Positions 43,831 through 53,088 of a stretch of DNA of 64,000 nt are shown piece after piece. Location of the stretch: contig OY969418.1 in the NCBI GenBank assembly GCA_963699175.1, positions 5,394,001 through 5,458,000 of the forward strand, read 5' to 3'. The stretch's first letter is position 1, and the number at the start of each line of letters is the position of its first letter. The DNA comes from JACPYM01 sp963699175. Lineage in GTDB: Bacteria; Acidobacteriota; Blastocatellia; RBC074. The position numbers were made by a program, and so were the translations under genes. The notes beneath the pieces were generated by a model. That model ran no database searches. It was not told the origin of the DNA and was given only the letters and a program-made list of their open reading frames with translations.

Positions 43831-44521
43831 GTTTCCTCCTGTGGGTTAGGGGAGCAAAGCTAGAAGATGGCTTTGCTACTGCATTTGGAACTCTCTGCTT
43901 GCGGGGATAACCATTACTTCCAGCCATCCAGAGACCAAACAATTAGACACTTGAAGATTTTTCGTTAGAAACCAGAACCGCACTCGCCGAAGATGCTCAC
44001 GAGTGCTGTGAGTAGAACATCTTTTCGTTGAACAAAAAGCGGCCTTAATCAAGCAAGATATATGCCGTCTCCAAGAAATCACAAACTGACACGACAACTT
44101 ATGCTGGTGCGTTGGATAACTTGCTAGCCTTCTTGTGGTTAGTTTTCTGCGCTAGCTTTTGCAGCCGAAGCCTAACCTGACTGAGGGCTGAACTGCAATT
44201 CAAAATTTCGGATTTGATACAAAATTTCAGCCTGGCGAGGATAAAGACTGCTTGTTAGCCAAGCTGACGATCAAAGCAGGAAGAATGAAATGATCATCAA
44301 TCATCAAGTATGGTAAGAATGCTAAGGTATGCGACGACGGTCGCCACGACAAAGGTCATCAATGCTTATTGCGCCGCCAGCACTGTGCTCGACGTTGAGC
44401 CCTGGGTCGCCAAACGACGCAGGCGCGATTCAATTGGTCAAGGCCTATTGGAATCTGGCGGCGATAATGGCAGAGTTAATGGGATAACGCGGCGCGCGTT
44501 GATCGGCAGGCAGAGGGCCAA
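43831..44521. other. Intergenic region before the CdiI-like gene
   Basis: About 690 bases between the receptor 3 start and the CdiI-like gene. The part near 43860-44300 is AT-richer and must hold the receptor promoter. Small frames here have no ribosome-binding site, and I support no gene. Confidence 0.45.
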
Positions 44522-44950
44522 ATGCAAACACAGTTCGATAGGAACAAAACACTGCGAGAGCTGGAAAGCGACGCGGGCGAAGCGTCAGTTGATGCCTCAG
44601 CGCATCAACCCAATCACCCCTTGCGTCAGAAACCGCTGAGAGATTTCACGACTGAAGACCTGCGCATAATGATTAACCAACAAAGAGCGCTTCCTTTCCT
44701 CGTCCCACTCGCGATTGAGCGCTTGGAAGTGAACCCGTTTGCGCGTGGCGAGCAACAACTCGGAGACCTGCTGCTTAGCGTGTTGCGAGTCAGGGCAGAG
44801 TTTTGGCGCGGCGAGCCACAGCTTTTATGGCGCTTCCAGGAAATCTTGATAAAGCTGCTGCCCGTCCTCGAATCTTTACAATTGGGAATCAGCCATTTCA
44901 TCAACCGGGATGACCGCTTCAATAAACCGGACGCTGAGTCAACGCCTTAG
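44522..44950 (+). CDS. CdiI-like contact-dependent inhibition immunity protein
   Basis: 142 residues. The centre PLRDFTTEDLRIMINQQ, LPFLVPLAIERLEVNPF and GDLLLSVLRVRAEFW follows the pattern of a CdiI immunity family (lead helix, QxxxLxxLVPLALE, GDLLxxVL...FW). Such proteins block the toxic tip of a CdiA exoprotein. No CdiA, CdiB or other toxin gene lies in the window, so this is an orphan immunity gene, which cells may keep against neighbours' toxins. It lies about 100 bases before the CRISPR array. Confidence 0.6.
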   Translation: MQTQFDRNKTLRELESDAGEASVDASAHQPNHPLRQKPLRDFTTEDLRIMINQQRALPFLVPLAIERLEVNPFARGEQQLGDLLLSVLRVRAEFWRGEPQLLWRFQEILIKLLPVLESLQLGISHFINRDDRFNKPDAESTP

Positions 44951-45051
44951 CTGTCGTGCTGGTTCGGCGCGCGCTGCCTGGGTGCGTTCGAGCAGTACGG
45001 CAGCAGATTCGTAGGCGCGCCCTTCGCGGCGGGCAAGCTGACCGCCAAGGG

Positions 45052-48000
45052 GTGCTCAACGCCTTTCGGCATCACAGGAACTCTCACCAGGGCTGTATTT
45101 TGCCCCGCGCAATTCCATGCGGTGCTCAACGCCTTTCGGCATCACAGGAACTCTCACACGGCATACGGCCAAAATCATCCACTCTCTGCTTAGTGCTCAA
45201 CGCCTTTCGGCATCACAGGAACTCTCACACGACCTGGCCGTCTGCCACGTTGGTGGCAAAGGGTGCTCAACGCCTTTCGGCATCACAGGAACTCTCACAA
45301 TGTGCGCTTCCTGCGGCGCAACGATCTAGTGGCAGTGCTCAACGCCTTTCGGCATCACAGGAACTCTCACTTGCCGGCCACGACGTGCAGACCGAAGGCG
45401 AGCGGTGCTCAACGCCTTTCGGCATCACAGGAACTCTCACCGGCGGTTGGTGATTACGTCGAAGCCGAGCCGTTTCGTGCTCAACGCCTTTCGGCATCAC
45501 AGGAACTCTCACGGCTTGCGCGGCCACGTCTACGGAGTGTTTCGCGAGTGCTCAACGCCTTTCGGCATCACAGGAACTCTCACTCGCTCCGTGGCATACT
45601 TAGTCCAAAAAATCTGCGGTGCTCAACGCCTTTCGGCATCACAGGAACTCTCACACTGTGGGTGTGCTGACTGTGGTCGAACGCTCTGTGCGTGCTCAAC
45701 GCCTTTCGGCATCACAGGAACTCTCACTTACTATCGCCTGCCTGCTGGCGCGCGGGCGAGTGCTCAACGCCTTTCGGCATCACAGGAACTCTCACGCAGC
45801 AGAAGATCGAGCATAGCGGCTCGATTGGTGGGTGCTCAACGCCTTTCGGCATCACAGGAACTCTCACGCTGAACACCTGGTCTTCGTTCAGCGTCCATAA
45901 CTGTGCTCAACGCCTTTCGGCATCACAGGAACTCTCACGCTTCACGACCCTGAAAAGGGCGTTACTGATTCGCGGTGCTCAACGCCTTTCGGCATCACAG
46001 GAACTCTCACGGCGGCTCGCGTGCTCTACTGCTCTGTCAATCGCGGGTGCTCAACGCCTTTCGGCATCACAGGAACTCTCACAAGCATCGGCTAGAACGC
46101 GATGCCAGCGGCAAAGGGTGCTCAACGCCTTTCGGCATCACAGGAACTCTCACACAGTGAGCCGGTTGCGCCAGGCGAGGCGCGGACGAAGTGCTCAACG
46201 CCTTTCGGCATCACAGGAACTCTCACCCGGCGTTTGCCGCCGCCTTCAGCCTGGCGTTGAAGTGCTCAACGCCTTTCGGCATCACAGGAACTCTCACTTC
46301 CACGTCCGCAGCCGCCCGCTCTGAATCTCTTGGGGTGCTCAACGCCTTTCGGCATCACAGGAACTCTCACACCCTGGCTCAGGTAGATTCACGCTGGCTG
46401 ACGCGGGTGCTCAACGCCTTTCGGCATCACAGGAACTCTAACTCACTCTGCTGCACGAACTCAGCCGCGGGGCCAGGTGCTCAACGCCTTTCGGCATCAC
46501 AGGAACTCTCACAAAATCAGTTGACGGCGACAGTCCAGCAAAGACGGGTGCTCAACGCCTTTCGGCATCACAGGAACTCTCACGGCGATGACGCTCAAGC
46601 TGTTCTACGAACCCGCGCGGTGCTCAACGCCTTTCGGCATCACAGGAACTCTCACCGCCCCCAATTCGGCGTGGTAGAGCTTTTGGCGCTGTGCTCAACG
46701 CCTTTCGGCATCACAGGAACTCTCACATAAACTGTTTTCGCGTTCCAGACCGGCCACCTTTTGTGCTCAACGCCTTTCGGCATCACAGGAACTCTCACGA
46801 TACTTAAGCGCGACGAAATCAAAAAGTTTCAATCGGTGCTCAACGCCTTTCGGCATCACAGGAACTCTCACGTGCTTACCCAAACGAGCGCGTCGTTCTC
46901 GACGGCGGTGCTCAACGCCTTTCGGCATCACAGGAACTCTCACGACACGCCCGTTCTCACTATCAACGGCGCTCACACGGTGCTCAACGCCTTTCGGCAT
47001 CACAGGAACTCTCACACTCGCGGCCGAGATGTCTGAGGTCTGCGGCCTGGGCGTGCTCAACGCCTTTCGGCATCACAGGAACTCTCACCGGCCAGACCGG
47101 CAGTTCGGTTGAGGCCAAATAGGTGCTCAACGCCTTTCGGCATCACAGGAACTCTCACTCGGCCCCGTTTATCTCCCGCGGCAGATCGTCCGGCGTGCTC
47201 AACGCCTTTCGGCATCACAGGAACTCTCACGATTTACGCGCGTTGACCCGTGAGCTTTTTGACGCCGTGCTCAACGCCTTTCGGCATCACAGGAACTCTC
47301 ACTTTCTTCACATCTTCGGCGTCGTTCGGATCGGCAACGTGCTCAACGCCTTTCGGCATCACAGGAACTCTCACACAAAATGTCAAACGCAACTGTTTCT
47401 TTAGACGAGTGCTCAACGCCTTTCGGCATCACAGGAACTCTCACCGCGGTTTGACCGGGCTGGCGTTGGATTCGGTCAGTGTGCTCAACGCCTTTCGGCA
47501 TCACAGGAACTCTCACTCGTTCCAGTGTTGCCATAGCTTACCAGGTCGCTAGTGCTCAACGCCTTTCGGCATCACAGGAACTCTCACATCGCCCTCCGCT
47601 GAATGTTCCGGTTCCACCTGAGCCGGTGCTCAACGCCTTTCGGCATCACAGGAACTCTCACTCAACGCGAACCAACACGATCAATTCTTTTCAATGTGCT
47701 CAACGCCTTTCGGCATCACAGGAACTCTCACCACTTGCCGCACCGTATAGATTGAATATTCATTTTCGTGCTCAACGCCTTTCGGCATCACAGGAACTCT
47801 CACAAAGTCAGCGGGCGCTCTTGGAAGTCGTAGAAAGGTGCTCAACGCCTTTCGGCATCACAGGAACTCTCACACTTCGTCACTGGCGCAACTGAAGCCG
47901 CGTTGATAGTGCTCAACGCCTTTCGGCATCACAGGAACTCTCACGCCAGTCTACGCCGCACCTATGCGGGTGAGAAGGTGTGCTCAACGCCTTTCGGCAT

Positions 48001-48444
48001 CACAGGAACTCTCACTAAGCTTTGCGCTGCCGACGGGTCAAGTTCCCGTCGTGCTCAACGCCTTTCGGCATCACAGGAACTCTCACGCGCACAAACCGAT
48101 CGCGATCGGTTTGTGCGCCTTGGTGCTCAACGCCTTTCGGCATCACAGGAACTCTCACTAGGTTGGCAAGGTAGGTGTTACTACCTCGGTTGGGTGCTCA
48201 ACGCCTTTCGGCATCACAGGAACTCTCACCTGCACTAGGTTGCCCTTAATGCCTGGCGCTATCTGTGCTCAACGCCTTTCGGCATCACAGGAACTCTCAC
48301 CCCGGCCCCGTTTATTTCCGACGGCAAATCGTCCGGCGTGCTCAACGCCTTTCGGCATCACAGGAACTCTCACCGGTCTCCAAGTTTCAGCACGCGACGC
48401 CAACGATAGTGCTCAACGCCTTTCGGCATCACAGGAACTCTCAC
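45052..48444 (-). CRISPR. CRISPR array, 48 repeats, 47 spacers
   Basis: A 36-bp repeat starts at 45052, 45122, 45193 and so on to 48409; on the plus strand it begins GTGCTCAACG and ends AACTCTCAC. Spacers are 32-38 bp. All repeats are identical except the 20th (46407-46442), which ends CTCTAAC. The repeat folds as ATGCC-GAAA-GGCGT only on the minus strand, where its one imperfect pair is G-U rather than C-A, leaving an 8-nt 3' remainder TTGAGCAC, the expected crRNA 5' handle for Cas6. This and the adjacent cas2 place the leader at the right end and transcription on the minus strand. Coding frames inside the array are repeat artefacts. Confidence 0.98.
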
Positions 48445-48700
48445 TGCATTTTGCTAACCCAGCAGAATACTTTGTCATAGGAAAAGCTCTGCGGGCATCT
48501 AGACACAGATACTGGGTTTTAGGCAAACCAACAGTGAGGGTTTGCGCGAGGCATGGCCGTATCCAATCTGCTTTCAACTGGATAGTCATCACGCAAGCAT
48601 TTACACACTGCTGATCAAATAATATCCGCTGTAACGACATCGTCTTAACTTGTTTAACCTCCCACCTATACGCTGACGTGTACGAATGCTTGCGCGCCCG
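48445..48700 (-). promoter_or_regulatory. Probable CRISPR leader
   Basis: 256 AT-richer bases between the last repeat and the end of cas2 with no gene. On the minus strand it would lead into the array and should carry the promoter and Cas1-Cas2 integration signals. The assignment depends on the array orientation inferred from repeat folding. Confidence 0.55.
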
Positions 48701-48991
48701 TCAGATGATCTCAAATGATGGGCCTTCGCCAATCCAAGACTCCGGGCGGTTGTGCGTAGCCGTACGGCGCTCGCATTGTTCACACAAGCAGATAATCAAC
48801 AACCGGTCTTCGGCTGTCAGCAACGACTCTAATTCCCAACGCAGCTTCTCCATCTGCCGTGCCGTTAAACGGCAGCGGAAGATCGAATACTGCAAGCGTC
48901 GCCCGTACCCGTGCAACAGCTTGTAAACCTTCCGCCAACGCTTCGGCTCAGTTATGTCATAACAGACCACGTACCAGTTCTTGGCTTCCAT
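48701..48991 (-). CDS. cas2: CRISPR-associated protein Cas2
   Basis: 96 residues, usual length. The ferredoxin-like fold opens with WYVVCYDITEPKRWRKVYKLL (6-26, the conserved Asp after the first strand), followed by GRRLQYSIFRCRLTARQMEKL and DRLLIICLCEQCERRTA. Cas2 dimers bridge two Cas1 dimers to insert new spacers. It is the last gene of the cas operon, 9 bases after cas4/cas1 and next to the leader. Confidence 0.95.
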   Translation of the reverse strand: MEAKNWYVVCYDITEPKRWRKVYKLLHGYGRRLQYSIFRCRLTARQMEKLRWELESLLTAEDRLLIICLCEQCERRTATHNRPESWIGEGPSFEII

Positions 48992-49000
48992 CTTGTCACC

Positions 49001-50746
49001 TCAACGCAGCCGCATACGGGCAAATAAACCTCCCTCACCCATCCATTCTTTTTCCAACAACCGCACCTCCAACTCCAGCAGCCGCGCGTAAGAGAGCGAG
49101 TAGCCGATGACCGGGTGTTTCCACTGATCCTCTTTGCGCCGCTCGTAAATGGCAATCAGCTTGCGCTTGCCCGATTGCGACAGCCAGACCTGCTGCCCGG
49201 CGATTTGAAAGTCAGCCTCGGCGTCCCACTGCCGCCGGTTGATCGAAGCCACCACCGGCAAATCTACCAGCGGCACGCGGAACAACTCCATCAAATCCAA
49301 CGCCAGCGGCTGCGCCTGTGAACGCGGCTGATGGTAAAAGCCCAGGCTCGGATCAAGCCCGACCACCAGGATCGCGTTCACCACGTCGCGCAACAACAAC
49401 GCATAGCCGAACGACAGCAGCGCGTTGCAACGGTCGCGCGGCGGGCGGCGATTGCGCCCCTCGGGTTTCATCTCCGCGCCAGCTTCGTCCACGATCAAAT
49501 GCGGCAAGGCTTTGAAATACTGCGCGCCGATGCTGCCTTCATACCCGCGCAGGCTGTGAATGTTCCGCGCCCGCCCCAGCGGCCCCAACAAACGGCGCAT
49601 CTGGCTGATGGCGGCGGTGACCTCCGTCTTAGCCGTCTCACCAACCTCTTTCGCAGACTCGCGCGAAGCCCGCAGCAAAAAGCTCAATTGCCCGCGCACC
49701 CGTGACTCGACCAATTGCTTAGCTAACTGCAAACAGAAATCCACGCGCGTCAACGCCTGATACTGCCGGATGCGCCGCTGCACCGAACCTGCGCCGCTCG
49801 ACCACGAACCCAGGTAACGCCCGCCCGCCGTCAGCCAATGCACCCCTATCTCCTGCTGCGTGCAAAACGCCAGCGCCTGCGTAGAAATCTGCGCAAAGCC
49901 GTGCAAAACCACCTGGCCGACCTCGTGCACCGGATAGAGCACCGGCCCATCGTCTGCGTTCACGGGCGGCGTCACCTCCAACCTATCGCCCTTGCGCCCA
50001 ATGCGCGCGCCCTGCGTCACCACGTGCAACGCTTGCCGGTCATCGTCGGCAGGGAAAAGGCGAATCGCTTTGCGTTGGGGGCGGGCGAGCGGGGGAGTGG
50101 GGAAGTTAAGGAGTGGGCGTGCGGCATCGCTCAGTCTGCCCGTCTCCTGCGTCCTCCCGCTTTCTGCCAATCTGGCTTCTTCGGGCAAACAGACCGGCGC
50201 GAGCGAACATTTCGCACACAGCTTCTCGTTGACCACAACCGGCGGACGCACGACTGAAGCTTGCAACTCGCGCGCGCGCGCGATGGCTTCGACCAACAAC
50301 TCGCGCGCCGCCTCGTCAATCGGCACGCGCACCATCACGTTGTCCGCGTGGTAGCGCACCCGCCCTTCTGTTACTTCTCGCCCGCTGTGCTCGGCGATTA
50401 GCGCGGCGTAGGCGATGATCTGCAATTTGTCGCTCCACCAAGTTTCCGCTTCGCCCGTCGGTTTGCGCGCCGCGCGGCCCCGCTTGTGCTCGTAGGGGAT
50501 CAACATCCCATCGCGCCGCCGCACGCAATCCACCTTGCCGACCAGCCCATAGCGCGCGCTTTCCAGTTGGAGCGTCAGCCATTCGCCCTCCTCCTCGCTG
50601 CGTTCGATCTCGACGTGCAAGCGCCGCCCGGCATAGACCCGCGCATCGGCGACGCGCAGGTGCTCGACGTTCTCCAGGTAGAAGAGGCGCTCGCAATAAG
50701 CGAGGGCGTGCAGTGCGTGAATGGATAGATTGGTGGTCGTGGACAT
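49001..50746 (-). CDS. cas4-cas1: Fused Cas4/Cas1 spacer-acquisition protein
   Basis: 581 residues from the ATG at 50746, preceded by GGAAGAG. Residues about 1-190 are Cas4: CERLFYLENVEH with the first Cys, PYEHKRGRAARKP with the RecB-type E-x-K, and CAKCSLAPVC with the closing iron-sulfur cysteines. A linker of about 40 residues leads to Cas1 (about 230-581): GSIGAQYF, NALLSFGYALLL, VGLDPSLGFYHQPRSQ with the catalytic His, and ALDLMELFR with Asp. Cas4 trims and orients prespacers by PAM; Cas1 integrates them. The fusion is typical of type I-MYXAN (a I-B variant) and of I-G; gene content here fits MYXAN. Confidence 0.93.
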   Translation of the reverse strand: MSTTTNLSIHALHALAYCERLFYLENVEHLRVADARVYAGRRLHVEIERSEEEGEWLTLQLESARYGLVGKVDCVRRRDGMLIPYEHKRGRAARKPTGEAETWWSDKLQIIAYAALIAEHSGREVTEGRVRYHADNVMVRVPIDEAARELLVEAIARARELQASVVRPPVVVNEKLCAKCSLAPVCLPEEARLAESGRTQETGRLSDAARPLLNFPTPPLARPQRKAIRLFPADDDRQALHVVTQGARIGRKGDRLEVTPPVNADDGPVLYPVHEVGQVVLHGFAQISTQALAFCTQQEIGVHWLTAGGRYLGSWSSGAGSVQRRIRQYQALTRVDFCLQLAKQLVESRVRGQLSFLLRASRESAKEVGETAKTEVTAAISQMRRLLGPLGRARNIHSLRGYEGSIGAQYFKALPHLIVDEAGAEMKPEGRNRRPPRDRCNALLSFGYALLLRDVVNAILVVGLDPSLGFYHQPRSQAQPLALDLMELFRVPLVDLPVVASINRRQWDAEADFQIAGQQVWLSQSGKRKLIAIYERRKEDQWKHPVIGYSLSYARLLELEVRLLEKEWMGEGGLFARMRLR

Positions 50747-50809
50747 CGCTCTCTTCCTTTCTTCAAACGTTAATTGCCCGCCCCGATAAACTCGCCTAGA
50801 ATGCTGCCT

Positions 50810-51052
50810 ATGCAAGTCAAGACCGTAGAAATCAGTCAGCTTCCGCCCGCCGTCACTGAACTGCTGGTGTTGCTGGATAATGGCGATGAAGTTGTCTTAG
50901 CCTCCGAAGGCAAGGCCGTCGCGCGGTTGTTGCCTGCCGATTCGGACAGCCCTGAATTCCCGCGCGTTATGGGGTTGTTTGAAGGGCAAGGCTGGATGAG
51001 TGACGATTTCAATGAGCCGCTGCCAAATGAGTTTTGGGGCGGGCGTGTATGA
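50810..51052 (+). CDS. Phd/YefM-like antitoxin
   Basis: 80 residues from the ATG at 50810 (two upstream in-frame ATGs are possible). It shows the Phd/YefM pattern: QVKTVEISQLPPAV near the start, a strand pair with EVVLASEGKAVARLLP (about 30-45), and a toxin-binding tail (SDDFNEPLPNEFWGG). The last codons overlap the toxin start as ATGA. It lies on the plus strand between the minus-strand cas4/cas1 and cas5 genes. Confidence 0.75.
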   Translation: MQVKTVEISQLPPAVTELLVLLDNGDEVVLASEGKAVARLLPADSDSPEFPRVMGLFEGQGWMSDDFNEPLPNEFWGGRV

Positions 51053-51434
51053 GATTTTTGCTCGACGCGCACGCCTTCATCTGGTGGACAATCAGCCCAG
51101 CGCAACTATCGCCAACTGCCTTCGCCTTATTGCAAATTCGCAACACGAACCTGTGCTCAGCCTGGTCAGTCTGTGGGAGATTCAGCTCAAGCTACAGATC
51201 GGAAAACTTCAACTCAACCAACCGCTCGATTTTGTCGTCGCTGAACAACAGCGCGTTAATGGGTTACGGCCATTGCCGCTGGCAGCGGAGCACATTTACG
51301 GATTAAGCCAATTGCCCTTTCACCACAAAGACCCTTTCGACCGGTTGCTGATTGCGCAAGCCATTTACGAAAACCTGCCGCTGATGAGCGTGGATAATGC
51401 TTTTTCGGCCTATCCCGTTCAGGGCGTTTGGTAA
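51049..51434 (+). pseudogene. PIN-domain (VapC-like) toxin, frameshifted
   Basis: The start MRFLLDAHAFIWW (from 51049) is a classic PIN opening with its catalytic Asp. After about 30 codons, near 51135, similarity moves to another frame: VLSLVSLWEIQLKLQIGKL, then HHKDPFDRLLIAQAIYENLPLMSVD, both PIN hallmarks, running to the stop at 51434. A net loss of one base (or gain of two) is needed. The intact protein would be an RNase that cuts tRNA or rRNA. With this break the toxin is probably inactive, unless the assembly has an error there. Confidence 0.8.
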
Positions 51435-51437
51435 GCC

Positions 51438-52088
51438 TTACGTAATAGGTGAAACGATTTCAGTCCATTCCCAACCGGCATTGCCGGGAGTAATGGAAAT
51501 CACCTTCGCCTCAGTTTCCAATTCATACCGCTTCCAACGTGTTTTCGCTGACCCAACGTGATCCACCCAGATAGGAAGCTCCATTGATCCTGTTTGGCTT
51601 GGAATAAGCCGATGCCATTCGTCTTCGGTGTGCCGACAGAGAGTGACATCGTTGACAGCGTCATCGCTCAGGCCGAGACACAACAGACCATAGCGGTCTA
51701 CTGTGTCCGGCGACTCGATGGCTGCGATAATGCGTGTTTCCAAACTTGGCGCGTCGCCTCTTTCCTGCAAGGAATCTATCCAACAGAGAAACTCAATATT
51801 GCAGAGCGTCTCTATGAAATCGGGCGCATTGCCGAGTTTCGACTGCTTGCTTGGCACGCCGTATTTGTAACGGCTCAGCTTACGTAGCGTTGTGGCGATG
51901 GGCGGAATACTTTTGTAGGCGAAGGCCAAGCGCGCGCCTTCGTGACGCCGCCTGAATTGCTCGCCCACCAGCGAAAGCAGCATCCCATAGACCGTTGCAG
52001 GCGGCGGAAGCGGGTAGGTCTCCGCGAATGAGCGCGCGTAGGACTTGCGAAAACTGGCGTAAGGGACTTCAACGCGAAGCGTAATCAC
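51438..52088 (-). CDS. cas5: CRISPR Cas5 (DevS/Cmx5-like)
   Basis: 216 residues. Starts as Cas5 does with a RAMP strand (MITLRVEVPYASFRKSYARSFAETYPLPPPATVYGMLLSLVGE): the phrase PLPPPATVYGML is a Cas5 hallmark. Cas5 caps the 5' handle of the crRNA in Cascade. The end of this gene lies 4 bases from the stop of the plus-strand PIN toxin gene. It is the last effector gene of the operon (cas7 4 bases upstream) and typical of MYXAN systems. Confidence 0.88.
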   Translation of the reverse strand: MITLRVEVPYASFRKSYARSFAETYPLPPPATVYGMLLSLVGEQFRRRHEGARLAFAYKSIPPIATTLRKLSRYKYGVPSKQSKLGNAPDFIETLCNIEFLCWIDSLQERGDAPSLETRIIAAIESPDTVDRYGLLCLGLSDDAVNDVTLCRHTEDEWHRLIPSQTGSMELPIWVDHVGSAKTRWKRYELETEAKVISITPGNAGWEWTEIVSPIT

Positions 52089-52092
52089 GGCG

Positions 52093-53085
52093 TTAATCCT
52101 CCTTCGGTTTTATGACCTCGTAACCATTGCCCAGCACGGCAATGCGTCTGCGCGCTTCTGTTGCAGCAGCCTTAACTCCTGCAAAGACGGCCACGCCCAG
52201 CGATTTCAGCTTTTTGCCTTCGTCCGTTGCTGCTAGTTCGCCGCCGACAATCAACTCACTAGCCGGAATGTCTTTACTTTCGACCCGTTGAATCAGCCGC
52301 TCGACGGTGTAAGTGCGGCCTTGTTCGTCATGCTCGAAGCAGTTCTGAATCTTCGACGAATGCGCATTGGTCACGCGCAGCACAATTGAAGAGGGTGAAA
52401 AGTCGTAAGCGAAACGCGAGTGATTGCCTGCTACTGGCGGAGGATCAACGATGGCATCAATCAAGTGTCCAATATTCTGTTTTTGTAGCACGTCGTTAAG
52501 GTTTAAGCCGAACGAGTATTGATACTCAGTGGTGTGCATTTCGGCGTTATAAAGCGAAAGCTTGCCTTTGACCTTCTCGCCGCTGACTGCGTTGAAAGAC
52601 AACTCGCCACGATACGGGCGCAGCGAAACAGCTCGCCCAACAGCCAGCGGACTGGTGCGCTTCGTCGTTGTGCCTTTGGCTCTTACTTTCTTTGTGCCTT
52701 TCGCCGGGGGCGTTTGCTCCGCCGCAGACTCAACCGCTTCCGCCGCTTCGTCCTCACTCTCTTTCTTCGCCGCCGCCGCATCCATAAAACCCATCAGATC
52801 GTCGTCAATAAAGGCTTCGCCGCCAGAATTCCAATATGTTCGCTTCTCGTCTTCGTAATCGAGTCGCCCGGCTCCTGAGTCGTATTCGCGATTGACCTTC
52901 ATCCCCTCGAGTTGAAAGCGATAACGAATGGCAAAGCGAATAGATTCTGCCGAAACGCTAGTGTGTAGATCATCTTGATGAAAAACCTTCTGCAAGGTAG
53001 TTGTGTTGCCGATGTTGTCGCCGCGATTGTTCGCCGCCACAGCTTCGCTGGTGAGAATCGTGCCGTAGAGATAATTGGTAGCCAT
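52093..53085 (-). CDS. cas7: CRISPR Cas7 (DevR-like backbone)
   Basis: 330 residues. It begins with YLYGTILTSEAVAANNRGDNIGNTTTLQKVF, the Cst2/DevR pattern in which an RGD-like turn follows the first strand, and has a Glu/Ala/Lys-rich insertion at about 105-145 (KKESEDEAAEAVESAAEQ, then KGTKKVRAKGTTTKR). The C-terminal half has FNAVSGEKVKGKLSLYN and HSSKIQNCFEHDE. Cas7 forms the helical backbone of Cascade along the crRNA. It lies 3 bases after cas8. Confidence 0.88.
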   Translation of the reverse strand: MATNYLYGTILTSEAVAANNRGDNIGNTTTLQKVFHQDDLHTSVSAESIRFAIRYRFQLEGMKVNREYDSGAGRLDYEDEKRTYWNSGGEAFIDDDLMGFMDAAAAKKESEDEAAEAVESAAEQTPPAKGTKKVRAKGTTTKRTSPLAVGRAVSLRPYRGELSFNAVSGEKVKGKLSLYNAEMHTTEYQYSFGLNLNDVLQKQNIGHLIDAIVDPPPVAGNHSRFAYDFSPSSIVLRVTNAHSSKIQNCFEHDEQGRTYTVERLIQRVESKDIPASELIVGGELAATDEGKKLKSLGVAVFAGVKAAATEARRRIAVLGNGYEVIKPKED

Positions 53086-53088
53086 GAT

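Noticed and set aside
44310..44639. 109-residue frame overlapping the CdiI-like gene.
   Set aside because: Different frame from the recognisable CdiI-like product; no start signal.
45088..47122. Shared word CCAGACCGGC in spacers 24 and 29.
   Set aside because: Ten shared bases in GC-rich spacers can occur by chance; the rest does not align.
45088..48408. Spacers that target the resident prophage.
   Set aside because: No match to 1-18900 was seen by eye; an exhaustive search was not possible and would be needed.
45052..48444. Many frames with LNAFRHHRNSH or AQRLSASQELS repeats on both strands.
   Set aside because: They are the CRISPR repeat read in several frames; no gene.
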